Source: Gentiana macrophylla | Taxonomy: Eukaryota; Streptophyta; Magnoliopsida; Gentianales; Gentianaceae | Direction of reading: 5' to 3' | Assembly: GCA_026214975.1 (NCBI GenBank) | Contig: CM047813.1 | Span: 28,094,797 to 28,158,796 of the forward strand | Length of the DNA stretch: 64,000 nt | In this document: positions 1 through 11,144 of the stretch, piece by piece | Layout: each line of letters begins with the position of its first letter | How positions within the stretch are numbered: position 1 is the first letter of the stretch | Translations under genes and position numbers: made by a program | Notes under the pieces: model-generated | Told to the model about the DNA's origin: nothing | Seen by the model: only the letters and a program-made list of their open reading frames with translations | Database searches by the model: none

Positions 1-151
1 AGAATGCTCACCCCCATATAAGTGTGAGACATAAAGGTCTTGTCAACTCAGATTAGCCCTTTTAGACCAAGCGAGAACGGCGGTCTAAGCAGTTGACTGG
101 ACATTTATGACTCATTTAGCGCTACCAGGCTCGGGGTCTGGGGGCGTTACA
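1..151 (+). repeat. LTR of a TRIM family, cut by the window edge
   Basis: This stretch matches the LTRs of the complete TRIM at 11145-11702. Shared landmarks are TAAGTGTGAGACATAAA, the CGGTCTAAGCAGTTGAC block and a terminal GGGGGCGTTACA. It ends at 151 in the canonical CA and is not followed by a primer-binding site, so it is either a solo LTR or the 3' LTR of an element lying mostly outside the window. Confidence 0.8.
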
Positions 152-343
152 ATTCCCAATCTACTTATCAGCATATTCTCCTAACTAGTACTGAGGGTTT
201 TTCACACGTGGGAATGATTATTAAAGAGTGTCGTAGAGTGCTACATATATGCTTTTATTTCTATTTCATTCTCTTTCATGAAGAGATACTTCAACAGTAC
301 ATCCATTACACAATACACATGCATGGTAGTAGTACATGCCTGT

Positions 344-2625
344 AACATCCCGACTTTTCGAAAAAGGGCAAAAACGTCTTTTAACATAAGGTTCAAATTT
401 ATAATATTTAAATAAAGAATTTAAGTTTTATTTGAAATATAAAGGGAAGTTAATGGAAGTTAATAATTAATATCAATCTCTTGGAGGTTATTTTCAAGAT
501 TAAAACCTCCACACTCATAACTCTTCCTTTCTAAAAATATGACAAGAAAAAAAATATGCTCTGCGTTCCTTCTTCCTCTTTTCTTTGAAAATGGAGATAA
601 ACTTCAAAAATTCATATCTTCCAATCCGTAGTTCCGTTTTGCAGCCACAAATAGTCAAAATGATCGTCTCAGAGCGTAGATTATTCTAAAAATACTCTTA
701 CAGGAGATAATCCAGGTTTGGTTAACTCGTTTTCTGCTGCAAATCGTAAAAGATCATGATGTTTTGTGTTTTAGGGTTTTGGGCATAACTTTTGATCCGT
801 GAATCCGTTTAGAAATCCGAAAGTATCGCTGGAATCGTGAGAAGACGAGGATCGTTTTGATACCAGAATTTGGGTCTGATTCTCAGGTATGTTGGATTCG
901 AATTTCTGCTGTGAATTCATGAAAAGGATCATGAATTCATGTTCTAGGGTTTTGTTTCGTAGTTCTTTGTTTAGAAGCTTTGATCATCAATTAATTCATG
1001 TTAATTGTGATCTTTTAGATCTTGTTTGAGGCCTGTTTAAGTGCTGCAGAAATTAGTTTTGGTTTGTGGCTTCAATCAAGTAAGAGGCTCTTCCTAATGT
1101 TTAATTAAAATTTTATGATGTTAAGGTTGAGCTTTTGTGTTGATTTCTTGATTGTAAATCATGTTAATTGTTGTTGTTGTAGTACAAGATGTTATGGTAT
1201 GTTTAAAGGCTGTTTTCCTGCTGTTTTGATGTGTAATTTTGGTGATAAACATGTTAGAAAGGTTGTAGAATCGAGAGAAGTGTTGAAAATCAGGTTTAGG
1301 GCATGTATAGTTAGAATGCGCACGCATTGATCTTGCTTTTGGGAAATATGATGTTTGAGCTATGTGTTGAGTTTCAAGTGTTGTTTCTTGATCTACAAAA
1401 AGAAACATTAATAAACATTCATGAACATTACAAAGCAATGAATAAGCTTCTGATGCGCTTGGTTCTGCACCGGATGTATTTTTAAAGGGAATTGAAATTC
1501 GGGACCGTCGGAAGAGTAAGAGTGGCCTTGTGCTTTGATGAATTAGTATTCATCGATGTCTGTGTAATTGCTAGCTTGAGTCTAAGAGTCTAAGAAGAGG
1601 GAGTAGGGAGCTTTTTGTCCTGAATGAACCTAGGTGGCTAGCTAATCACTTAATAAACGTATTTGACTAGATAAAAGGTTAAACATCATGAGAGCTTAGA
1701 TAGGCACAGTACAATATCGGCAATGTGATGTTTGGCCAGATAAAGTGGCGATGATCACTGCCGGATTCTAGACCCGCCAGATAAAGTAGTGATCATTCCG
1801 CCGGACAAACTCACGAACGAGATATGCATTCACCGGTCAGCTCTCTAGGGTTGGCCATATAAAGTGGAATGATTATCTCGGGACCGCTAGAGATTTATCT
1901 CTATAGAGTTAAATCTCTTACGTCTTAGTGCATATCTCACTAAGTGTAGTGCCCTCGCAAAACATCTTTGTAACAAAGATAAGTTAAGTTAGAAGCGTTT
2001 AGTCACGACATGTTGATGAGCATGAAGTGAACTCCAGAATTGAGTCGGTCTCATAAAGATAACTTAATAATAATTAATGAACCTTTCGTTGTAAGACTTG
2101 ATTATACATTAGCTTCTTCCTCTTGCTAAGTACTTTGTACTTACCTCAATTGCATATGTTGTTTTGTGTGCTTGTGGGTGAGAAGACGAACATGTTGTCT
2201 TTGAGCTCGTTGAGGAGTTCGATGATGTTTTGATGACGTTGGTGCTGATGATGCTTTCTTTTACTTTCTTTTAAAGGTTGTACTATAGTATGTTGTAGAT
2301 TCTTAAATAACATGTTGTACGCTTATTCCAAGTTTGTAAGACAAGGGTTGTATCTTTATTTTGTAACATCGTACGTTGTAACCTTTTTCTCGTTGTTGTA
2401 AGCTTTTCCTTTCTACCCCTAGTCGGTTTGTATTCTATTCTAGTAGCATTTATGATTTTACCCGAGCCTTTTGGGCTTCCGTTGCTTTAATTATGATACG
2501 ACGACGTAGAGGCTGGCGTATAATATTGGATTTATTTAATGTTATACGCGCTTTAACGTTCTCTTCCTGATAAGGCTCGGATCCTGGGCGGCGGGCGTTC
2601 TGATACCCGAGTCATATTTTTTTGG
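344..2625 (+). repeat. Long LTR (about 2.3 kb), gypsy-like family, plus orientation
   Basis: The stretch starts TGTAACATCCCGACTTTTCG, a typical beginning for long gypsy LTRs. It shares blocks with three other places in the window. CACCGGATGTATTTTTAAAGGG near 1470 matches the minus-strand copy near 59850. The GTCTCATAAAGATAA and CTAAGTACTTTGTACTTACCT blocks near 2050-2150 match the minus-strand fragment at 54120-54220. The final TACGACGACGTAGAGGC block resembles 53800. No ORF of note is present. The exact 3' end is uncertain and no TSD was found. The lineage (for example Tekay) is a guess from LTR size and start. Confidence 0.65.
1727..1880 (+). repeat. Three imperfect copies of a GGCCAGATAAAGTGG-type unit inside the LTR
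   Basis: The unit reads approximately GGCCAGATAAAGTGGNGATGATC. It occurs near 1733, 1775 and 1852 with spacers of different length, each followed by a run resembling ATGATCAC or ATGATTATC. It lies within the long LTR at 344-2625. Its role is unknown. Confidence 0.6.
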
Positions 2626-2761
2626 CCTCTTAATAATTAAAAATGGAAACATAGTGTAAAACATTACCCAAGCATGCGGAGCTTTGTAATTGATAACACC
2701 ACTGTTAATTACTTAGAAAAATAAATGTTGTTGCCGCAACAAAATGACCATCAATATAATT

Positions 2762-2856
2762 TTACATATTCCTGAAAATGTCACCGGTCAGCTTCCTGGA
2801 ATTAATGGCCCAAGCAATTCCAGGTGAAGTCGGATCTTCAATAACTTTGATTGCAA
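2762..2856 (-). pseudogene. Coding-like terminal exon, unrecognised
   Basis: On the minus strand a good acceptor (TTTTACAG) is followed by a 95-nt open stretch ending in TAA at 2762. The peptide contains KVIEDPTSPGIAWAINSRK and then ends GDIFRNM. It looks protein-like and may be the last exon of a gene or a captured gene piece. Upstream at 2940-3060 (minus) there is another coding-like stretch, but I could not join the two in one frame with canonical splice sites. I do not recognise the family. Confidence 0.3.
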
Positions 2857-2869
2857 CTGTAAAATTCAA

Positions 2870-3525
2870 GTCCAAAAATCGTAATTAGTCATTAAATCTA
2901 TAAAATATGGATAGATTACGAATACCGTACGTTAATCACACCACAGTCAATATATTCGATCTTGAGGCATCACAGCGAAATACCACTTCTCCAGAACCGA
3001 AATCTTTCGATCTCTGAAAAGTCGAAGTTATCCTGAAGTGTGGTGTGATCGATTGACATCATTAACAATGCCTTATATTATTGCTAAGAATTCATCTTAA
3101 TAATTTATTTCCTTAAAGAAACAAAGGAAATAGAGGATCAACATGAACATGTAGCAAGAAGCAAAAAAGAAAAGAATGAGTTTTGTAAGCTTGGTCGCAA
3201 AAATAATTTTAGGATCTTGCAATCACCAAAATAAATTTAGACCCCAATTTATAGTGAGCCACGTACGTTTTCAATTTTTACTTTTTTTTTTAATTTAAGA
3301 AAAAATGCAAAAGTTGGAATCAAATTTCTTTAGCTTTTTTTTTTTATTTTTTATTTTTTATTTATTATTTTTACTTAAAGCCCCCGGTGTCCGGAACCCA
3401 CTGGTCCGACTAATCCGGAGTCAGTCCTTGTATCGGAGTTAACGACATTGTTGTCAATATTAGATTTGTTGTAAAAGATAAAAATATGTTTATCTATTAT
3501 TCAAATTGATTTACATGATTTTATG
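2870..3525. other. Non-coding AT-rich spacer
   Basis: Apart from the weak coding-like stretch at 2940-3060 on the minus strand, this holds T-rich runs around 3280-3370 and no gene that I can support. Confidence 0.5.
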
Positions 3526-3529
3526 GTTT

Positions 3530-3893
3530 ATTAATTATATTGTGTTAAAGGCTATTTCATTGGCTTTGGAGGAAGCGCGTCATTTGCAGATTCAGCGCCT
3601 ACAGGTAGAAAGCGATTGTTTGACGTGTGTCTCGTGGCTCCACAGACCTGTTGAAGATCTTACGGCCCATCGCTGTCTAGTACTAGTACAAGACTGTTTG
3701 GGCATGTTATCTAGTTTCATATCTGTTTCCTTTACTTTTATTCGGCGTTTGGGGAATGTCCCTGCACACATTTTAGCTCGACATGCTTTGTTAGTTTTGA
3801 CTCGGACATATTGGGCACCTCGCCTTTGGGTGTCGTTTTGGCCGCTTGTTTGTAGGATGTTGCTTAATAAAAGTTGTTTGTTCTTAAAAAAAA
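3530..3893 (+). pseudogene. 5'-truncated LINE: RNase H domain and A-rich tail
   Basis: The reading frame at 3547-3890 resembles the plant RNase H-like domain (RVT_3 type) found at the end of LINE polyproteins. ALEEARHLQIQRLQVESDCL matches the conserved 'E-A-L-x-x-A-...-V-E-S-D-C' segment, and RRLGNVPAHILARHAL matches the conserved 'R-x-x-N-x-x-A-H-x-L-A-R' segment with its H. The remaining catalytic N-terminal part is absent. An AATAAAA and a run of eight A at 3886-3893 look like a LINE 3' tail, so this is a 5'-truncated, non-functional insertion. Confidence 0.65.
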
Positions 3894-3896
3894 TAT

Positions 3897-4018
3897 TGTG
3901 TTCACATTATAATCTCTACTATAAATACCATGTGATACCAGTGAAATAACACGCAACTCTTCCCTTCTAGATCTACGTTATATTTATCTTTGTTTTCTCT
4001 GTTATTAATTCTATAACA
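3897..4018 (+). repeat. Partial Copia LTR with primer-binding site
   Basis: A TATA-like CTACTATAAATACC near 3917 is followed by a pyrimidine-rich stretch and ends in CTATAACA at 4018. Immediately after comes CGTTATCAGAACGAGAC, the primer-binding region typical of a set of plant Copia elements. The upstream part of the LTR is missing or displaced by the LINE fragment. Confidence 0.6.
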
Positions 4019-5290
4019 CGTTATCAGAACGAGACTTTACCAATTGAGTATTCCAACCAGATCCAACCAGATCTACCAATGGAGTATTCCAACCAAATCC
4101 AGATCTACCGATAGAGTATTCCAAACAGAGAACCAGGGGTAAAATTTTATTGGATTAATCCATTTTTAATCATATAAGAGGTAAAAAAAATTATTTTTGT
4201 ATTCCTCTAGTGTTTTTTTATTTTATTTTAATTTTAATGGCTAATATTATCAAACAATAATTCATACCCCTAAACATATTGGTGATAAATTATTTAGCAT
4301 GTGCCATGAATGTTAAAATGCATTTGGAGCCTATGGGTTTTGATAGATGTCATGGTATTTCTCCGTTATCATGTTAACGAGAGATTGAAATATGAATATT
4401 TAAAGGTGAAAGATCCGTATAAATTAAAATATGAGTTTTTTTACGGTGAAAGATCCGTATGAATTATGAAGCCATTTGAAAGGAAGGTTCAACCTCAAGA
4501 GGTTGGCCGTTTTACCGAAAGGTTTGAGATCCAAACCATTTGAAAGAAAGGCTCAACTACTCGAGGTTGGTCGCTTTACCGAAAACCAGACATGATTGGC
4601 TCAACCTGCAACTGCAATATTATAAATCTATCACTGAATATATATAATTCAATTATTTTTATGATTACATCACAATTGAAATGATGTAATGAAAAAGTGA
4701 TAGATCAAGATATGCTAGAAAAAAAAAATTCACCTTTAAGGTTTTTATAAATATTATGATTTCAGTTCATGTCTATTGCTAGCTGGCTGAGAAAGGGTTG
4801 TTAATGAAAATCAAGAGTCGGTGCCAGTCCATTCCCTGAAGTGAATGCGACCCAATATTCGAATTTTGGCCACGACACAATATTCAAATTTTGGCTGGTG
4901 CCAGTCCATTCCCTGAAGTGAATGCGACAAAATATTCTAATTTTAGCCACGACACAACATTCAAATTTTGGCTCGAATTTCGGCCACGACACAATATTCA
5001 AATTTTGGCTCATGGTTGTGGGGGAGACCATAGTAGAGGCGATGGTGCACCGCCATGATAATCGTGGCAAGAAGAATTGGCCATGACACAATATTCAAAT
5101 TTTGGCTCCCACGACACAATATTCAAATTTTGGCTCGTGGTTGTGGTGGAGACCATAGTAGATGCGCCACCATGATGATAAGAATCGGCCACGACACAAT
5201 ATTCAAATTTTGACGTGTGGTTGTGGTGGAGACCATAGTAGAGGCGATGGTACACCACCATGATAATCGTGGCAAGAATAATTAGGCCAT
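4019..5290 (+). pseudogene. Decayed Copia gag region with zinc-knuckle-side repeats
   Basis: Downstream of the primer-binding site there are repeats of a GAGTATTCCAACCAGATC-like unit (4040-4125) and of a TTTGAAAGGAAGGCTCAACC-like unit (4470-4600). From about 4850 to 5280 there are tandem units with AATATTCAAATTTTGGC. Read on the plus strand they recall the Arg/Gly/Asn-rich stretch that precedes the CCHC knuckle in Copia Gag, with CGTGG and CGA codons turned to CATGG, CACGA and TGA, as expected from decay at methylated CpG. No intact frame remains. Minus-strand ORFs over the same region are shadows of the repeat. Confidence 0.5.
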
Positions 5291-6707
5291 GGTGGTGGAA
5301 AATATATGACATGCCACAATAAAACGAAATGACCATCAAAGTTGGATGATAATAATAAAGCAGACTTCCAAGTAATAGCATTTATTTTCAAAACATAATT
5401 ATGTAAAAATAGTAATACGAAAATCAATTAAAATTATTATATTGATGAAAGACCTCCCTACCTCGGTTAGGTTTTCCATTATACAATATCTAACCCTTGA
5501 AACGAAACATTGGTAAAAACAACAATCACTTTTTCGATCCATCTTTAATTCCACCAAAATTTTGACAGCCTAAACTAGTCGTAACAGAATAAAACGACAG
5601 ATAGAATGACATTACAAAATGACAGTAAAAGTAAATGTAACATGATAAAATGATAACACAAAATAATCGTAACATGATAAAATAACAGTAAAAAACACAC
5701 AACAAAATAAAATGTTAGTGAAAAATTATCGTTACATTACAGAATGATAGTACACAACATAATTGTAACAAAAATAATGAAAGTACAAAATGACAATTTT
5801 ACGAAACTCATAACAATATAAAATGTCACTACAAAATAATTGTTGGATCTTTTACGACCAAAAGGGGTGGGTTTGAATGTTTTGTTCCTTTAAAACTTCA
5901 CTACTTAAAAATTCTTCCACTGAAATTTAACCTTACAGAGATCAAGTGTATGTCATATTAATTGTTTACCTGTCACATTCAACAATTTTTTGAAACAATC
6001 AAACATATACCGTGCATAGACACGATATACGGTTAAACCCTAACCGTGAATGTCCCCTCGCCCCCGATCCCACAAAAATGCGAGGAGAGGTTAATCATGT
6101 AACACAAGTGCAACACCGGCGTAGCCTTTGCGGTCAACCATTATTGAAGGGTGTTATCAATCGAAATCAACCCCATTACTGAAATCGAACCGCCGCCTCC
6201 AGAACATAGTTTAGGCGGTCACTACAACACCCACGCCACCACTGCGCTAGGTATGTAGACGATATATAACACGTATGACATCATGTAAATGAATCATCAA
6301 CAATACAATTTGACGATTTTTTTTCTTTTTTCCAAGGGAGGGGTGGGGGGAGTGGGTGTAGGAGGTATGCTGTCATTCAACAGGACATGTCAGCAACTTA
6401 TTACAACATACATAACATTACAAGATAAATACAATAGGTGAGCTTAAGCAGAAAAAAATGGAGGTTAGTTCATTTATATTACCACCTTTCTATCAGATCA
6501 TATTTTGTCAGACATGTTGAACAAGTAACAACATGCATCCTGAGACCAAAATTTTAACAGGAAAATTGCCCTGTTAGCCTTTTTTTTTCTTTTCTTCTAA
6601 CATAAGAAATTAATGAATGAATGCCTAATCTACAAATTAAGCAAAATTAGGAGGATGACAAAATGGATCTTATAATATTCACACAAATTAAAGAAATGCC
6701 TGAAGAT
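5291..6707. other. Intergenic, low-complexity
   Basis: The part from 5570 to 5840 is built of imperfect short words such as ACAAAATGACAGTA and CGTAACATGATAAAAT. The rest shows no coding pattern. The part next to 6708 is expected to hold the 3' UTR of the sulfotransferase gene. Confidence 0.5.
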
Positions 6708-9700
6708 CTACATCTCATAATCTGCATGTATGAATCTTTCATAAGATGTTCCACGAAGCGTTGTCTCCACGTCTCTCCAGTTCTCCACTTGAGAAGATAA
6801 GGGCCATTTGTGTATTTTGACCTGTCGACTATGTAGCTCCCTTCGTGGGACTCCGAGAAAATCTTGAACGTCCATCAGTTTCTGGGACAGAAATCAATGT
6901 ACAGGATTTGGTAAATGATCATAGCAATGTACTGAAGACTGTTTTATACAAGAAATTCTGAAAGCAACGAGTCTAAATGACTTACAGTTCGGTTTTTAAT
7001 GATGTCCTCGTAATAAAGGACAATATGTCTCGTGGTGTTGAAGTATTCCAATGCTTTAGTAACCATTTCTTCAACTTGCCTCAAATCGCGTATCAGCAAT
7101 GTTGTGTTTAAAGTTGGTTTGTAGCTTGCCAGAATCTCAGCCTACAAAAAATGGGTACTTTCATGTTTTTCAATTGAGATGAAGAGTGAGAAGGCACAAG
7201 TAAGACGAGGAAGAAAACGCACCTCACGGGCAGAATGCACGTGAGATTTGTGTGTTCCATTTAACAGCTTAGCATTTTGATCATAGGAATTCGCGAGTAT
7301 TGAAATCATTCTGCGCAAAAGATTTCTTCTGAACAGAAAAATTGCTGAAACTCCTTTTTTTTTGAAATATTCCACAATTTCATTGTGATTCTGCATCAAG
7401 CCCTGTAATAAAATTGGCATAATAAGGTAATTCAGTGGGGGAAAACTTCCTTGGAATCCTTTTAATATAGGCATCAAAGCAACTCTTTTATATAAATTGC
7501 ACCATAAACCCCATTTTAAGTTCAATTTCAACCATGTACTAATCAACTCCGCAGTTGCAGATATTCTCTGTGTCGGTGAGGAAATTGGATTAAGGATACA
7601 ATCAAGAAGAGTGCATTGTGCCAGATGGATACTTTTTTGGGGGGCGTAAAAGGAGGGCGTTTCTAATGGCACCACTGAGTTTTCACCATGGCACCAGTGC
7701 ACTACATCGGAAACAATCAGACTTTATAAACGTTTATTATAGCCCTTAAAAGCGACTTTCCGCCAGTTGATCGGTGGAAAGCCGATTCTAAGGTCTAGAA
7801 TCTACTTTTAAAAAGACGATTTGGTGCCACAAAGATAGGTTTAGTGGGATGCAACTAACAACGCCCTAAGATATAGTCTTTTTTGCAAAAAGAGTGGAGG
7901 GCTCCCTTTCGGAAGCGGAGTTCTCTACAATCCTCTCCTAACAAGGTTCTACTAAACTCATCTGCCAGAACTTCAAAAACTAAAACCCCACATTCATCGT
8001 GGATAAGGCCACGCCTTAAAATTGATTTGGGGTTTGGGGGGGAGGGGGATCACACACCCTAAACTCACTGATAATCCGAAAAATATGCTGACAGTGGTAT
8101 TGGAAGTCACTCTGAAAGACTGGACCTTTAATCAATACAATTCCCCATATGCCCTATAAACACAGAAATTTTGTGAGACCCTTCGCTTAATTCATGGCAT
8201 TATCTGAAGCCCGACATGATTTCTCCTAATAAGTAGCTATCTGCATGTCAATATGTATGGAAATTTTATTTGTAGCAACTCTTTTAGAAATGCTTTGTAA
8301 CAGATTCTTGTAGCCAAGCGCCTGAAAGAATAATAAGTCTTCCCAACAAGAATTATATAACGATAATAATACAATGTAGAAGAAGAATTAGGGCATCAAA
8401 TTTAAGTACTCCCTCCATCCAGTAATCTGCTCGGAGCACAACAGGGTAAAGTGTGACCTTTTTGAAGCAAACCATGACAATCACCAGACAAATGACTTAG
8501 GAAACCAACCAGTCAAATTGCCCAGTTTTCAGAAACCATACATTTAACCCATGAGAAATGAAGTATGTACATCACTCACACAACCATGGAGAGTGTGTAT
8601 TAGCATATGATCAATCAAACTTTTATTACGTGTGCACAACGGTATGTTTCTCCATAGAAACATGTTGGTTTCTGTTTCGGTTAACTGAAAAAATGATTTT
8701 ACTTGGTGTTATACAAGTTAGTATGCAGACCTTATGCAACTTTCGAAAATCTCCTCACTATCAATTGATTATAATCCATCAAAAAAACAAGGCCTGAATT
8801 GCATTAGTATAAACGTACATGCCAAAGATGCACGTACGAGATAAATTAAAAGCAGAACTTACTTGATTTAGCATCCACTTCAATCCTACAGCTGCTGTAC
8901 ACTCATTCTTGGAAGCACTACTTAACCAGTCCAAGTTATAGATATTATCCAAAGTTTCAACAATTGTTGAGATATTCGCTCTTCGAATTTTGACAGAAAA
9001 AATCTCCCCGTTTGAGCTAATGTTGGTATGATTGTTCAGTAACGTCTCGAACCATCCACTCCCTGATCTCTGAGTGGACAAAATAGCAAAATATCTCACG
9101 GGATTGCACGCGCACTCTAACCTAAATACAGAATACAAAACTACATCATCCCCTTCACTTTGTCTTTCACAATTAACAAACAGATTAATAACAAAAACAA
9201 CATTAGCCAATATTTTCACCTGCTAAAGGTTTTAGGTTTAGGGAAATGCATTAAAGGTTCATCTGAACCTTCAATTTGAGGTATCTTGCATGGCCTCGCA
9301 ATTTGCACGCTCAATAAACGTCCATTGGAGTGAGCAGTAATCTGCTTCAGACAGACTGAGAACATGTATATCCCACATATCATTGAGAACATCAAGACCA
9401 CCATTCGTAGTAAAAATGTAGGCTTTTTTGGAGGCATATTCGCCGTTCTATCCTGAAACACAAGGAGATCAAAGTATTAAGTATCATCAACTATACTAAT
9501 ACCACACCATCGGATAAGTGGCACGTGTTTCAATAATCAAACGACGTACATTTAAAGGTCTGATGCAATAATCAAACTCTCAATCAAGAATCTCCACAGG
9601 CCCACCAACCAGACAACAAAAAAATTAAAACCAAACAGTAAAAGATAAATGCTTTACACACAGCCTTAATATACCATACAATTTTTTCAACAACAAAAAA

Positions 9701-10163
9701 TCTTCCCTTCAATGATATGAATCGAATGAAAAAAGCCTGAAAATCCTAAAAGAGAGCAGTACGATTCAAAGTTTCAAACCTCTGTCATCTTCTCTAATAT
9801 AGAGAAAACAATCCAAATCTACTATAATAATTACGATTTGCACCAGTAAGAACATTGCCGGTTATTTTAAAGAGCCAGATAAAACAAGAAAATAATAACA
9901 AAAACACGAAAAACGCGAAATGCAGGCAGGAAAAATAACAAAAATTCATGCAGAGCAAAGCCATATAAAAAATAAAAAAAAAAACCAGATCAGAAAAACA
10001 GAGGTAAAGCAATGAAATTGAAAGCCGGTGGAAAATAAAAAGAAAGAAGCCAACTTTAATCTCAAAGCATTATTAGCCGCCAAAAGATAATTAATTAGGA
10101 GCTGAAGAAGACTCATGTAAACAGTAAGCTTACTTTGATTAAGAAATAGAGATCGTATGCCAT
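6708..10163 (-). CDS. NodH-like sulfotransferase, type II membrane protein (six coding exons)
   Basis: Exons on the minus strand are 10163-10134, 9452-9220, 9121-8863, 7402-7223, 7141-6986 and 6881-6708. All introns are GT-AG and the frame closes exactly at 343 residues plus TAG. The first exon encodes only MAYDLYFLIK and matches the N-terminus I recall for plant homologues. Residues about 23-45 form a hydrophobic anchor, as expected of a type II Golgi membrane enzyme. TQRSGSGW at 104-111 is the 5'-phosphosulfate (PAPS) binding loop, and RRNLLRRMIS at 199-208 is the 3'-phosphate binding segment. The family has Arabidopsis members annotated as P-loop NTP hydrolase or NodH-like sulfotransferases and should transfer sulfate from PAPS to an acceptor that is not known here. 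The gene looks intact and single-copy in this window. An in-frame ATG at 9437 would give a shorter protein with the anchor retained. Confidence 0.93.
7403..8862 (-). other. Large intron of the sulfotransferase gene
   Basis: The intron runs from donor GTAAGT at 8862 to acceptor ATTACAG at 7403. It contains a short stem-loop at about 7755-7785 (CTTTCCGCC against GGTGGAAAG). Near 8405 a TACTCCCTCCATCC string resembles one end of a Stowaway MITE, but no matching opposite end was found. Open frames inside it are chance. Confidence 0.85.
9453..10133 (-). other. First intron of the sulfotransferase gene
   Basis: The intron has donor GTAAGC at 10133 and acceptor TGTTTCAG ending at 9453, and interrupts the coding sequence after codon 10. 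It is AT-rich. Long first introns next to the start codon often influence plant gene expression, but no specific site is seen here. Confidence 0.8.
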
Positions 10164-11139
10164 TCTATCTTTGGCCCCAAAAAGGATTGAAAATCAAAAG
10201 GGATTTTTTCTGAGAGAATCTTCAACTTTGCTTTGCACTTTTCCTTGTAGCTTTACTCATTCTACTAACAATAAAATAATCTTTCCTTGGCGAATCAGGA
10301 ACACAAACTAGCTAATGCGACCTCCTCATAATCAAATTACAAAGCTTGCTTTTCCACGTAAAAAGAGAACATATGATGACGAAGAACAGGGGTGTTCCAC
10401 TCGACCGTTGCCACGATCTCTTTTCTTGGATTAAGATTTTCATGGAGATTCGTAACATTGATTATTTCTCACTCTCCGATGCTTATTGAAAATTAAAAAT
10501 ATTAAAAGGAAAAAAACCCTTAAAATAGTTGATTATGTCTCTTTTTTCACAATTTTTTGAATAATCATAGTGTAAATCTTATTTGGTGTATCCCGATCAA
10601 TAGGAATTTGTATAATTAAAATAGCCTCTACCTTGAAAAAAAAAACCGCCAATCAATGATGTTGAAAATGATGATTTGGTTGTCTAAAACTTACACATGG
10701 ACTACCCTTAAATTAGTCGTCCGCTTTAGGAATTTCTTTAAAGGTAAAAAACCGGATCTTACATGTCACCAAAAAAATACAATTAATATCGATAACTCAA
10801 AAAACTAACTAATTCAAGCTATTCGCAACTCTCTCGTTCTTCCGAAAGAAACACTTGATTCGGTGGTCGTAGTTTTCCTCCTCGGTGAAGCTGTTTATTT
10901 CGCCAATACCACACTCCCAGAAATAAGAATCTCCACAAGAAAATATCTCCTCTACCTCACACATTCGTACCAAGACATTCATCTACCCAATCTTGCGAAC
11001 GAGCCACATATATACTATATGAAAACAATACGCAATAATGACATCTTTCCATATTGTATAGATCCAACTACAATCGCAATAGACATGTAACAGAGTCTCG
11101 CTATACACTTGGCAAGTCATGCATATATATTGTTATACC
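10164..11139. other. Upstream region of the sulfotransferase gene and spacer
   Basis: The stretch just right of 10163 should contain the 5' leader and promoter of the minus-strand gene. I did not find an unambiguous TATA box. A 75-codon open frame at 10863-11090 resembles nothing known to me and is probably chance. Confidence 0.5.
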
Positions 11140-11144
11140 CCTAA

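Noticed and set aside
4801..5427. Minus-strand open frames with repeated SQNLNIVSW-type peptide
   Set aside because: Shadow of the decayed gag repeat, which reads sensibly only on the plus strand.
7142..7702. 186-codon minus-strand open frame taken as one protein
   Set aside because: Only 7402-7223 of it is exon. The upstream part lies in the large intron and the part after GAG at 7223 reads into the next intron; splice sites and the family match show this.
8405..8420. Stowaway MITE in the sulfotransferase intron
   Set aside because: Only one end-like string (CTCCCTCCATCC) was seen, with no opposite terminal repeat or TA duplication.
9453..9461. GTG at 9461 as start of the sulfotransferase
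   Set aside because: It lies in the intron acceptor (TGTTTCAG). The real upstream exon with ATG is at 10163.
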